Assembly: GCA_015832175.1 (NCBI GenBank)
Contig: WJXW01000006.1
Span: 930,001-994,000 of the forward strand
DNA from: Paraphaeosphaeria minitans
Taxonomy: Eukaryota > Ascomycota > Dothideomycetes > Pleosporales > Didymosphaeriaceae
Direction: 5' to 3'
DNA length: 64,000 nt
Shown here: positions 34,153 to 44,479 of the stretch, piece after piece
Layout: the number at the start of each line of letters is the position of its first letter
Position numbering within the stretch: the first letter of the stretch is position 1
Position numbers and translations under genes: made by a program
The notes under the pieces: generated by a model
Database searches by the model: none
Seen by the model: only the letters and a program-made list of their open reading frames with translations
Told to the model about the DNA's origin: nothing

Positions 34153-34716
34153 CTAGTCCCCATGGGTAACACTCTCCTCCATCCCCAAAACCGCCTGTTC
34201 CAACTCTCTCACCCTCTGGCCAACCCTCCTCTTGACCTCCTCCGCCACCCCAGGATCCCCCTCCAAAACACCTCCATAATACTCCAACAACCGATCCAGC
34301 TCCTCCCTTGCCGCAGCCCGGTCATCCGCCGCATACGTAGTATTCTTCTCCGTCTCCTCCGCCGCGATCTCGAACTCGTCGCGCGCCGTGCCGTACAGTT
34401 CGGTAATTTCCTCCATCACTTGGTCGATTCTGGCGGCGGCGGAGGATGAGCTGGGTGGTTGGGGGACGGAGGCGGAGGTCCGCGGGCTGGATGTGAAGGT
34501 ACGGACGGAGGAGTAGGTGTGGGGGGTGTGGAAGCGGGTCCAAGAGTGGGCGGCAAGGAGAGTAGGGTTGCGCGCTGTGTATGGCGGTGGAGGAGAAGGC
34601 GAGCGCGATCGCGAGTGGTTTTGGAGCTGGGAGAATGGGCGTGCCGGTTGAGTTACGGGGCGGAGGGTGGTTGTTGTTCGGAGGAGGGCGCGAAGGGTTG
34701 GGGCGCGGGTGGTCAT
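34153..34716 (-). CDS. Hypothetical protein with probable mitochondrial presequence
   Basis: One exon of 187 residues from the second Met (34716); a further Met 17 codons upstream (34767) is also in frame. The first 80 residues are rich in Arg, Ser, Thr and Pro and almost without acid (MTTRAPTLRALLRTTT...), as in mitochondrial presequences. The rest, from about 95, is strongly helical and acidic (IDQVMEEITELYGTARDEFE, AAREELDRLLEYYG, VKRRVGQRVRELEQAVLGME), likely a coiled-coil bundle. No known domain is recognised. Reading from 34767 would place PELPPPK before the presequence, which is less typical, so the shorter start is preferred. Confidence 0.75.
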   Translation of the reverse strand: MTTRAPTLRALLRTTTTLRPVTQPARPFSQLQNHSRSRSPSPPPPYTARNPTLLAAHSWTRFHTPHTYSSVRTFTSSPRTSASVPQPPSSSSAAARIDQVMEEITELYGTARDEFEIAAEETEKNTTYAADDRAAAREELDRLLEYYGGVLEGDPGVAEEVKRRVGQRVRELEQAVLGMEESVTHGD

Positions 34717-35280
34717 TTTGGGCGGAGGTAATTCTGGGTGAGAGCGGACGCGCAATTGCTGCACCAAGTAGCAAAGTGGTTATGCAATGACTGTGGACGC
34801 GGAAAGAGAGGTGGTGGGAAGAGAGAGAACCGGCAAGTGGAACAGCTTCCGAGCTAACGGAGCTTGACCGGGACTATGTCATGGAGGAGGCCGTGCGCCG
34901 TTCTATATGCCAGGCTCTATTTGGATCGTGGACATCAAGATCGATGGAATATCAATCAATCAACTTGCATGTACAGTGTCTTGATAAATCCTTTGTGATT
35001 CTGATGATTGATCTCTGGTTTCCCGGCGATCGCTCTCAGAATGATGCGCTCCATTGCCGCTCCCCTACGCCAAGGGTTCCAATGCCCCACTTTATCGCCA
35101 CACCGTCCCTACTACTTACTGGCTCGCTTCTTCTTGCCCCGCTAGCTCATACTCCACTATTATCTGCCCCACAAAACGGCACTCGTTCTGTCCTTGCTCA
35201 GGTCAGTTGTGCGGCGCCTTCTGTTTTTATGCTGGTATATATATGCATTATGGAAAGAAATCGTCACCGATTTAGCATCA
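34717..35280. other. Intergenic region upstream of tRNA-Val
   Basis: Promoter of the mitochondrial hypothetical gene and 5' flank of the tRNA. A plus-strand open frame at 34881-35336 has no domain character and runs into the tRNA, so it was not called. A TATATATA element at about 35238-35244 lies roughly 40 nt upstream of the tRNA 5' end. Confidence 0.4.
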
Positions 35281-35287
35281 GCGACTG

Positions 35288-35298
35288 TAGTCTAGGTG
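35288..35298 (+). promoter_or_regulatory. Pol III internal box A candidate
   Basis: TAGTCTAGGTG fits the consensus TRGYNNARNNG. Its last three bases come from the inserted sequence, so the interrupted gene still reads as a box A; the restored tRNA reads TAGTCTAGCGG at the same place. Confidence 0.6.
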
Positions 35299-35347
35299 AG
35301 TTGTCTTCAACTGACGTTTTCAAATTTGTTTCCTAACATCCATTCAG
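35296..35347 (+). other. 52-nt GT-AG insertion in the tRNA D-loop
   Basis: Begins GTGAGT, has CTAAC 14 nt before the 3' end, and ends TTCAG. Length, donor, branch-like element and acceptor match the spliceosomal introns of protein genes in the same window (46-64 nt). It contains a hairpin AGTTG/CAACT (35299-35312) and a T4 run (35317-35320). Its exact ends could shift by one base (AG duplicated at the borders) without changing the restored tRNA. Confidence 0.75.
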
Positions 35348-35369
35348 CGGTTATGATGTCTGCTTTACA

Positions 35370-35381
35370 TGCAATGTGGAG
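35370..35381 (+). other. 12-nt anticodon-loop tRNA intron
   Basis: Lies between positions 37 and 38, the canonical site cut by the tRNA splicing endonuclease. Its removal gives a seven-base anticodon loop. Confidence 0.8.
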
Positions 35382-35395
35382 CGCAGAAGGTCCCC

Positions 35396-35406
35396 GGTTC
35401 GATCCC
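35396..35406 (+). promoter_or_regulatory. Pol III internal box B
   Basis: GGTTCGATCCC matches the box B consensus GGTTCGANNCC. The distance from box A is about 98 nt, longer than in an intronless tRNA but within what intron-containing genes tolerate. Confidence 0.75.
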
Positions 35407-35418
35407 GGGCAGTCGTAC

Positions 35419-35425
35419 TTTTTTT
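35419..35425 (+). terminator. Pol III T7 terminator
   Basis: Seven T residues begin two bases after the discriminator base, as expected for a functional Pol III terminator. Confidence 0.75.
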
Positions 35426-35429
35426 CCTC

Positions 35430-35492
35430 TTTGATGTGCTTTTTTTACAAGATAGCAGCGCTGAAGGCCCAGTTCGATCGCGGGTAGCCGTA
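35430..35492 (+). pseudogene. Degenerate 3' half-copy of the tRNA-Val
   Basis: Aligns by eye to 35351-35417: TTGATG..GCTTT..ACA, then AGCGCTGAAGG, AGTTCGATC and GCGGGTAGCCGTA, with several substitutions in the T-stem and anticodon stem. No 5' half is present. Looks like a tandem partial duplication that has decayed. The copy includes the region of the 12-nt intron but not the 52-nt insertion, so it does not date the insertion. Confidence 0.65.
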
Positions 35493-37556
35493 CAATTCTT
35501 TTGATGTTTTGGGGCCGCAATGCGCCATTTTCTGCCCACCCCCGCGACCAAGCGGGGTAGACAACACGATGTCTTGAAAGGAGCATGTAGTTGCACACTC
35601 TCCTAGATTTCCACGCATTTTCATGGGCGTTTGGGTGCGACATCGTGCTCAGGTTTTCCAGCGCCTCCTCCGACCGAGCCAAAGGACTCGCACTCCACCC
35701 ACACCAAGGGAACGGTTTCACTCCCAAGTTTATATTCACACAATACTCTGAGTTACCCTGGAATAGTCTTCAAAGAGACGAATTCATGAAGGCGGGAAGA
35801 CTCAAGAGTTTTCTGGCAGGCCTTTCAGACGTCATGTCCACAATAAGGCGGTCTTACAAACTGCACGTATACGGTATGGTAGAGAACCGTAGCAGCCACG
35901 TTCATCGCAGTTCCGCGCGGCTTGTTGCACAAACCACACAAGGTGAACGATTGTTTCTTTTTCTTTTTACAGTACATTTTTAGTTGCTTTCGGCGTCTGG
36001 TTGTGTTGTGCCGAACAACATCGATGTGCCATTAGATCGAAACTTTGTATTCTCTCAAACCTGTGTGCACAACGCTTGGAATAAATGCAATCAAATTCGC
36101 ATCACCTTGTAACTTGTTATTAAGTGTTACAGGCTTAGGCGAAGACCGAGTCTCGAGTCCAAGGCTCAGCCTACCTAGTGGGGGTACGCGCCCTCCTAGG
36201 CAAAAAGGCAACTCCGACACCCCTCTCAATGGTCTCAGCCCCAGCACCCTCAAACTGTTGCCCTGTGCGCTTACAGGCCATTTGCCTCACCGCACGGCCG
36301 ATGCGAACATGTGAAAACATCTCTTTCGGGAAACAACCACCTTACAGCCTTACAACCTCGAAGACAACTGCTCGCGAACCTTTGTAACCTGCGAACATGT
36401 ACCGACATGCATAGCCCTCCATACTTGCAGCCTTGCAATCTTGCGAGTCATTTTCAGTCTGAAAACTTTGCCCTTCAATCTCATCTCATCTCTGACGTCG
36501 ACATGAAGCAATCTCACTCTGCTCAAGTTAGTCGCTGATCTTCATCTTGATTGACAGACATCACTTACCATTGACAACTTGCGAGGCGCTATTACACGGT
36601 ATGAATCTTGCATCATCTTATGTTCCGAAAGTCAGTATACTATCGAATTTCATACTGTAGTCGACGAGCAGCAACACTTACATGCATGTCGTAAGACCCA
36701 GCACCAAATCTGACTCTCAAAAAGCTGACCAATTTTCTGGAATCAATCGTTTTTCCCGGTATCGTTTGATATGCTAGTGCATCAAGCTCTTCGTGGTCAG
36801 TTTCGTCCAGTGAAGGACCAGAACAGGGTTGCATAGACACTGCAGACATGAAACGATCGCTAGTGGCTCTTGGTAGCGATAGATGTTCAACGAGGAATTA
36901 ATTTTGCTCACGAATGGAAAGTAACTTTGTGATATTGGAGTATGCTAGACGGTGGTCTCCAGATCTTATACAGGACGATAGCATGAAACCTTAGGCAGGT
37001 CCTCTGCCTCAGCCGGACTTTAAATAGACCGGTGGCTAAGCCATGTTATTGAAGATCACATACCCCGATCTCCATTTGATCGTCTGACGCCGGTTACAAC
37101 TGTCGCTCACATGACTGAAAAAGGCAAACGGCGGGGCACTTGATGGGGGCGCAGTAGCTCAAGGTTACGCCTGTACATATGCCGTAATTTAGTACTCCGC
37201 CTTGCAGCCTCCAACCCCCCTCAGGCTACAACATTGAAGATGAGCCATAGAAAAAGTTTCAATGCGCAGCGTTAGTCTCGCACAATATCTGCCTTTCTCA
37301 CTCCAGTCATATCGGCCGCTTACCACACGTTCTTGCCTTGAGCGGCGTTTGACCAACGGTCGCGACTGCTCCAGCCCCCAGGGGCTTGACTAGTCCTATT
37401 TCATGCCAGGCTGCAACATCATTGTGACTTCCCACCGTCTATGTTTTGGGCTTTGCCAATGCGGCAGCGTTCATCTATCGTGTCCAGCGACAATAAAAGA
37501 CCGATAACCTGTACCGAGTTTGTGTAGGGGAGCTCGACATTCAGGAGATTATTCTG
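35493..37556. other. Long intergenic region (2.1 kb)
   Basis: No supportable gene. Short frames on both strands lack domain signs. A CTACCTAG motif lies near 36170. The right end is the presumed promoter of the kinase gene. Confidence 0.4.
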
Positions 37557-40004
37557 ATGGCGTCAGAACCGGATTTAGACTATGGGCATCAGGAGAGGAC
37601 GATGCAGCAATCAGAGTCGCTATTACAATGGGGCCAGATTCAAGACTCCAATATGGATATGGAGAAAGGGCTGCTGCCGATCGATTGGACTCATGGCATG
37701 ATACATGACGATTTAGATGAAGACTCAGAATCGATTGTGAGCAGTGAAAAGCCGGTGATTGGAAGCACGGTTGGCTGATTAATTATATAGGGCACAACCT
37801 ACGGCTCTCCCTCGGATTGTGGGGCTGTTTCTGGCTCACGGCCTTACACGTCTTCATTCGGCCCCCCGGTTTTTCAATCGGAACAGAGCGATACCTCTAC
37901 ACTGAGCATAATAACGGATGCTGGTGACCAACAACACCAGAAACACCTTGCCTTGCCGAGCACCAAGACAGACTTTGATGGCCTTGAGGATGACGAATTT
38001 TCAGATTCCGACGAGCGATATGGTTCAAAACACAGACTTCAATCAGCCATCCTGGAAGCACTCGAAGCACGCACTGTCAATGGCACAAGAGATACAGCCA
38101 TGTTCCTCCCAAAAGGCAAACTTTACCATCTCATCAACATCGAGACCGTGAAGCATGAGCTTGCAGAGAATCTGCCTGGTTACAGTGTTGATCTCATAGT
38201 TGACTACGCTGAAGCGGTCTGCGTGCCGGAAAAAGTCTATCTCGATAGTGGGCGCGAACAGCTGAAGTCTTACCGGAAGATATTTGCTCTTCTAGTTCTA
38301 GCGGGCCTGACCGAATCAATTATCGATTTCGTTCGCGATAATGTCAGCGACCTTTGTTTACCAGTCATGAATATTAGCGAAAACGCTGGCAAGCCTGTTC
38401 TGTACCGTATGAACTCTCATGGAAAGCCTTTCGGGAAGCGTCTTCGCTGCTTCCACGGTTCCAAGTGGCAGCCAATGAATCTCCACCACTTCGAGAAACA
38501 ACAGTGGATCTTCCTCGCGCCCTACTTCTCGCAAAGCAAGCACGATAGAGCGAACCACTACGTGCTCCAAGCTCAGCATATCCTTCCATTCATATCTTCA
38601 GACACCCCAATAGATGACACGGAGCATTACGGTGGGTTTGCGAAAGTATTCACGGTCCGCTTACATCCCAACCATCACAACTTCCCGGACAAGGTACTCT
38701 GTAATCGTGGATTCGCTATAAAGCAACTCATCACAAATGACAGAAATGTGTTCAAGAAGGAGGTCAAGATTCTTAAGAAGTTCAGCGGTGCGCACAGCCA
38801 TCCGCATGTTGTGTCGCTACTAGCCACCTACGAGCAAGAGAAGACGTTCCATCTGATTTTCTATAAGGCAGATGGAGATCTTTTCAATTACTGGAGAAGA
38901 ACAAATCGAAACCCAATCCTGAACCACAAGAATGTGCTCTGGATACTCAAACAGTGGATCGGCATCACTGAAGGCTTGGGGAGGCTCCACCGGCACCTAA
39001 CACTCACCTTTAGCGAATCACACCCACACGAGGAACCAGCGGTCTGCGTCAGCACTGCGGTACTGCTTCCACAAAGATCACGTTCTGACTCGGTGCAGTC
39101 AAACGGCGCTAGAATCTTGCCTGCAAGTCCTACTTGGGCCGATAATGCTCATGCGTGGGATTCGGGAGAGCTGGAGCGTCCTACCCATGGCAAGCTCATC
39201 GAAGAACCAAGATTTGGCCGGCACGGAGACATCAGTCCCGGAAACATTCTCTGGTATGATAACGATGACAAATTGGACAGTGCTTTAAGAGGAACCCTTA
39301 AATTGTCCGACTTCGGTGAAGCGGAGTTAAACTCAGCATTCAGTCGAACGAGGAAAGGAGATGTCGCGGCTACCATGACTTATCGTGCACCAGAATGCGA
39401 TTTTCCGCCCAAACATATACGTCAGTCATATGATATATGGAGCCTGGGTTGCGTCTTCCTAGAGTTTGTGACATGGTTACTCGATGGTGCGGACGCCTTG
39501 GATGCATTCGCAGAGCAGCGTCTCTCCAGAGACCCGTTCCCTCCTCATGAGAAGAATGACATCTTCTTCGACGCTGAAAAGAATCCGGAATTTGATTTTG
39601 AGAAGAATCCGGAATTCGGCGAGATTAGGCCCAAAGTGAAAGGAAAGGTCGTTCAAGTGAGTGCTGTTACTGCTATCGTCGAAACCACAATCTAATTATC
39701 TTCTTAGTTCATCAGCATTCTCCATGAAAATCCGAAGTGCAGCGAATTTCTTCACGATATGCTGAACCTAATTGAGAAGGATATGCTGCTCGTAGACCAA
39801 GAGCAGCGTTTCTGTTGTGTAAGAGTTGTTAACAAACTTGAGGATATGCGCCGTAAGTGTTTCAACAATTACGAGTACGCAGTTACGGGCCATCCCTGGT
39901 GCGTCTACAAACGTACACCGAGGCGCGTGACCGCCATAGGAAGATCCGAAGCATCGAATAGGACATCCATTCAAAGGCATCGATTTGGCGACCAGAAATA
40001 CTAG
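37557..40004 (+). CDS. Protein kinase-like protein, paralogue of the adjacent kinase-HET gene
   Basis: Three exons (37557-37736, 37791-39656, 39708-40004) give 780 residues. The first 115 residues are acidic and disordered. Residues about 125-290 form a helical module (FLPKGKLYHLIN, KIFALLVLAGL, then W-P---FE-QQW-FLAPYF) shared with the next gene. A protein kinase domain follows: GGFAKVFTVRL as a divergent glycine loop, VAIK-type Lys in FAIKQL (about 371), catalytic loop HGDISPGNILW (about 538), SDFGEAE (about 567), APE in YRAPE, and SYDIWSLGCVFLEF. An insertion of about 90 residues precedes the catalytic loop. The C-terminal tail has no HET domain. Intron 1 (54 nt, GTGAGC...TAG) removes an in-frame stop. 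Probably an active Ser/Thr kinase; partners unknown. Confidence 0.87.
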
Positions 40005-40488
40005 GACATCTGACAGATCATGAGGGTTTACTTGCATGTTGACTGTCTGATCGAGCTGCTAGGAGACATTTTCATTTAGCATGAAGTTAATTTTCGACGT
40101 GTTATGAGCCAAAAAATAACCGTGATGGATGTCATGAGCGTGCTGCGATTGAGTTTTGCGATCCTGACAAGAAAGTCCATAGGAGAAGTATCAGGATGCG
40201 AAATGTTCAAGGCTATACAGCTCAACGCGCCACAATAGTTAATACGAACTGTTTACGAACTGTTGAGACTGCATAGATTGGACGACATGGAGCTATACCT
40301 ACCTAGTCTGGGGTGATCCTCGAAAAGCCACTGTGTATTTGTTTTACGTATCATCAAGCCATTGGCTGGATTCACAAGGCTGACCGAACAGGAAGGTGGG
40401 GGTTTTTGTGCGGCTCTGTGGGACAATACGCATACATTAGAAGCGCTAAGATCCGGACCCATGGCCTTGTATCGTATCTGAACACCTA
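40005..40488. other. Intergenic region between the two kinase genes
   Basis: 484 nt between tandem genes of the same strand. One ACCTACCTAG motif at 40297-40306. No gene is seen. Confidence 0.4.
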
Positions 40489-43400
40489 ATGGATGATCTC
40501 GACCTCGACCTCGACGATTTGGGAAGTGCTTTACCTGAGCAGCCAGATACTCTTTCGACCCGGATACTCAATTCGCTTCGTGAAGGTACATCCAGCCTCG
40601 AGTTCCCTAGTGGTTCCGTTCTTTTTTTACCGGAAGGGAAGATAAACAGTATCATTACAAGGAATGATATTTTTCAAGAGCTACAGAGAAGCGATCGCTG
40701 TCGCGTATCGGTCAATCGCCATCGCCATCGCGAACCGGCCGATAAATGCAAGCCATGCACTGAGGATCAACTGGAAAAGCTCTCCGATTGGATATATCAC
40801 AATGCCAGGAAGATCTTTGCTCTAACACTGTACTGCACGCTTGAGGAGGCTGACACCATTTATGCGATGAACCGATTCCGTCAACATCAATTTGGTGATG
40901 ATAGACTTCCCGTTGAAGAATCTGTGAAGTCTGTGAATGCCTCAGACGATACCGTAAAGATCTTCCCCAGGAAAATATGGACACCAGTACAGCGACGACG
41001 TTTCTATGACGACCAGTGGAAATTTAGAGTAATCGTCTTCACTCGAGGAAGATATGATTATGATCTCGATTCCAACGACATCTTTCCATTTACTGTGGGG
41101 TCTTCAACAATGCCCAAGGTCGGCGGGTTCGGGGCGGTGTACAAAATCCGTTTTCGCGAAGAACATCAGGAAAACCCGAGAATGCTTACTGTAAGTATCC
41201 CAAACTTGCATGCACTGCTGTTTCTCATGGACCAGCTAGGTCGCGCTAAAGGAGATCAAATTATCAGTTGGCAAAGACAAGACTGAAGTAGACGACGCGT
41301 GGGAAAGAGAGGCAGTCTCTTTGAAAGAAATAAATCGACTCCAGCATCCTAACATCACACCATGCATTGCCGCTATCCGACGAGGCGATGGCCGATATTT
41401 CATGTTTCCCTGGGCCGATGGCGACAATCTCCGCGAGTTTTGGGATCGTACTCCCAGTAAGCCTCTGACTCCTGAATTGGTCCAGCATGCCATTGGTCAA
41501 TTGCACGGAATTGCAGATGCCCTCCAGAAACTCCACAACATTGAAACCAATCCGCCAATTAACATAAAGCCCATCTTTGAGGAGCCTGAACTAGAGAAAT
41601 CACGTTCTGATGTACCCTTCATCGATGTGCAGGGCGCAGATGGTACAATGAACAACAGTCTAGTGGACAGTCACAAGATATCTATGCGCCATGGAGATCT
41701 GAAACCGGAAAACATTCTCGTGTTCTCGGACCCTGAACAAGGTCACAGTGTCTTTCGTATCGCTGACATGGGTCTCGCTAAGAAGCACCTCGTTGAAACC
41801 AACTTGAGGGGCAAAATCACAAGCACTATGTTCGGCACCCGTCGATATGAGCCACCAGAAGCTGGAGGTGTACAATCGCGGCTTTTCGATATCTGGTCGA
41901 TGGGTTGTATTGTTTTCGAATACATCATATGGCTGCTGTACGGCAATGCTGTGCTGAAAGACTTTATTCGGGAAATCGACACGGACCAAGGTCAATATTT
42001 CGAGACCCGAGTTGGGGGCCCGCAGACGGAACACGCAGTCCGCTCGGTCGTCCGCCGATGGATTGATCATATCCAAACGAACGAACCCGAATGCTCCCAG
42101 CAATGTGCTATTAGGGACTTGCTAGAAATCATAAAGAACAAACTTCTTGTCGTCAATCTGCCACCAGATTCCGCGAGCTCGTTAAGTACAGGTACTGGCC
42201 GGCTGTTCAAACAGCCCTTGGATGCATACTCGATCACCAAATACCGGGCCAAAGCAGTTGACTTCCGAAACGCTTTGGCGGAAGTGCTCGAAAAAATCGA
42301 GACTGGCGGACCAAGATATCTGCTCACAGGGAAGAGTCGGGCTAGTGTCGGACCTCCAGGTAGTAATCTCCTCTCCGAGAAAGCCACCTCACAGCGCATC
42401 GGGACACTAAAATCTGACAAAAACAGTATACAGAAGACACCTTTGACAGGGATTCATGGGCGCAACTACAAAGCTGATTATAGCTTGCCGCCATTGAAGG
42501 GCTGGGAATTTCCCATCGACAACAAATTCAGCGAAATGGTAGCTGCCCGTGTGAAGAACGTAGAGCTTTGGCCCATGGAACCTTCAAAGATATGTACTCA
42601 ATGCCGGGAACTGAACTTTCTCTCTGGAGGATTTGCTTTCGAAGAAGAGATAGCGACTCTACAAGAGCGGTCAGAGACTTGTGTATTGTGCCGGCTCATC
42701 CATAATGCTTTCCATCTCGTCTCCACTGCACAAAGCCAACGAGTCCGAATCGAACGCCAAAACTCGAAGTTGGTGATCGCGTCTAATCCGATGCCGATCT
42801 TGTCCATATTTCGCGGACCCAATCTGAAACCACCACCACCACTCCAGCTGGGCTTTCCCAAACTGCCAGAACCGGGGTCATCGGCCTTCTTCGATATCTT
42901 GAAGTTATGGCTTAGCGATTGTGACTTGAATCACCAAGACTGCCACGTTGGCACCAAGAGGGCCTTTCCTACAAGACTGGTCGACGTTGGAACATCCGCT
43001 GATCCCGAATTGCGTCTGATGGATACCCGGGAAGAAAAACCGACGGACCATCGATATATCGCACTCTCGCACCCTTGGGGTGATACCAAACGGTACCCAC
43101 CCTTCAACACCGTGCGAAAAGATGTGACCGGAGAGAAACGAGATGTTGAAAGCTTCAAAGAACGGATACCTTACGAGGAGCTTCCTGCTACCTTCAGAGA
43201 CACTGTTGATAGTACCCGGGCCCTCGGTATCCGCTACCTGTGGATAGACTCGATATGCATCGTCCAAGGTCCAGACGGCGACTTCAGCGAGGAAGCAAAG
43301 AAAATGGAAGACGTGTACAGCGGGGCATTTTGTGTTCTCGCCGCCAGCCGAGCCCAGCATCAGCATGATGGTTTCCTTCAGGCACGTCCTCGGCCGGACT

Positions 43401-44479
43401 ATGCCACTCTAATTGGGCCGGGTGGCCATCCATATTACGTGTGTCATGCTACAGACAACTTTACAGAGGATGTATTGCAAGGCTCTCTAAACCAACGAGG
43501 CTGGGTGCTCCAGGAACGCGCTCTAGCACGCCGTACGATCTACTTCACTGAGGCCCAGACTTACTTCGAATGTGGGAATGGGATCCGATGTGAGACGATG
43601 ACAAAAATGCACAAGTAAGTCCAAATCAGGCCCTACATCCTTCAAGCTCACTAAACCACTGGATGTAGTACCATGGCGGATTTTTTGGGTGACCCCAACT
43701 TCCCCACGAAAGCCATGCGCACGGAATCTCGCGCGCTCAAAATCTCGTACTTTCAGGATCTCTACAAGACATACTCCCGACTGAGCTTCACTCGCGACGA
43801 CGATCGACCGTTCGCTCTCGCCGGAATTGAGAAACGACTTCAGGTAGCCTACAGCACGAGGGGAGGCTACGGCATCTTCGACGACGGCCCGGACGGCGGG
43901 TTGTTCCATCGCAGCCTCCTTTGGAAGCGCAGCGATGAAGAAAAGGACAGCTCAGAAGAACCAACCGAACATAAAAGAGGAGCCATGCGTCTCATCAACT
44001 TCCCGTTTGAGAGAAACATCCTAGTGCCCAGCTGGTCCTGGATGGCATATACCGGCGGGATCGAGTACACAGACCCGCCGTGGCGCTCCGCAGACTGGGA
44101 GAAAGATGAGATTTCGCCACCTTGGACGCGCAAAGACGACGGGACGCAAGGAGCGCAGTCAGCACCTCACCATCTCGACATGGCTTTAAAGGCAGTAGTG
44201 AGAGACTTCAACCTGGCGGGGAGATCGAAGGAAGAAGTCTTTCTCACATACGACGTTGAGAGAACTGCATCCGACGGCCAGCGAACTCAATGCGTCATTG
44301 TCGCAAGGTCCAGGATGGAGACGTCCGTGCGGGACAAGACGCACTACGTTCTCCTCGTTGCAGCAGAGAGGATGGCCTTGAAACGCGGAGAGAAGGTGTA
44401 CAAACGCGTCGGCGCCGGTTTTATGCCTGGAAAGTACATAGCGCAGGATGTTCCTGGGACACCGGCAAGGATATACTAG
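40489..44479 (+). CDS. Protein kinase-HET domain fusion protein
   Basis: Three exons (40489-41190, 41240-43614, 43669-44479) give 1295 residues. Residues 1-215 match the helical module of the preceding gene (FLPEGKINSIIT, KIFALTLYCTL, W-P--RRRFYDDQWKF). A kinase domain follows: GGFGAVYKI glycine loop, VALKEI (Lys238), HGDLKPENIL (about 385), ADMGLAK in place of DFG (about 410), a PPE motif and FDIWSMGCIVFEY. A linker leads to a CxxC pair (CTQC about 686, CVLC) and a full HET domain: YIALSHPWGD (about 842), IRYLWIDSICIVQ (about 902), MEDVYSGAFCVLAAS, and a C-terminal GWVLQERALARRTIYF block, with a long tail to the stop. Family knowledge: HET domains trigger heterokaryon incompatibility cell death. 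Inference: kinase sensing controls HET output. Both introns are GT-AG and in phase. Confidence 0.93.

Larger units (their letters stand above)
35281..35417 (+). tRNA. tRNA-Val (anticodon UAC) with two interruptions
   Basis: The mature parts are 35281-35295, 35348-35369 and 35382-35417, totalling 73 nt. Acceptor GCGACTG pairs with CAGTCGT (one G-U pair), discriminator A at 35417. After excision of 35296-35347 the D-arm reads GTCT-AGCGGTTA-TGAT with A14, G15, G18, G19 and A21 in place. The anticodon stem TCTGC/GCAGA encloses TTTACAC once a 12-nt intron at 35370-35381 is removed from its usual place after base 37; the anticodon is TAC. The T-arm CCCGG-TTCGATC-CCGGG is perfect. A T7 tract follows. 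All of this is seen directly. The D-loop interruption is the oddity: 52 nt with GT-AG ends. If it is not removed, the RNA cannot fold as a tRNA, so the alternative is a pseudogene that acquired an insertion. Confidence 0.8.

Noticed and set aside
34881..35336. Plus-strand open frame of 151 residues
   Set aside because: No domain character, and it overlaps the 5' half of the tRNA gene.
35351..35739. Minus-strand frames containing RLPGIEPGTFC-like peptides
   Set aside because: These are the familiar spurious translations of tRNA T-arm sequence, not a protein gene.
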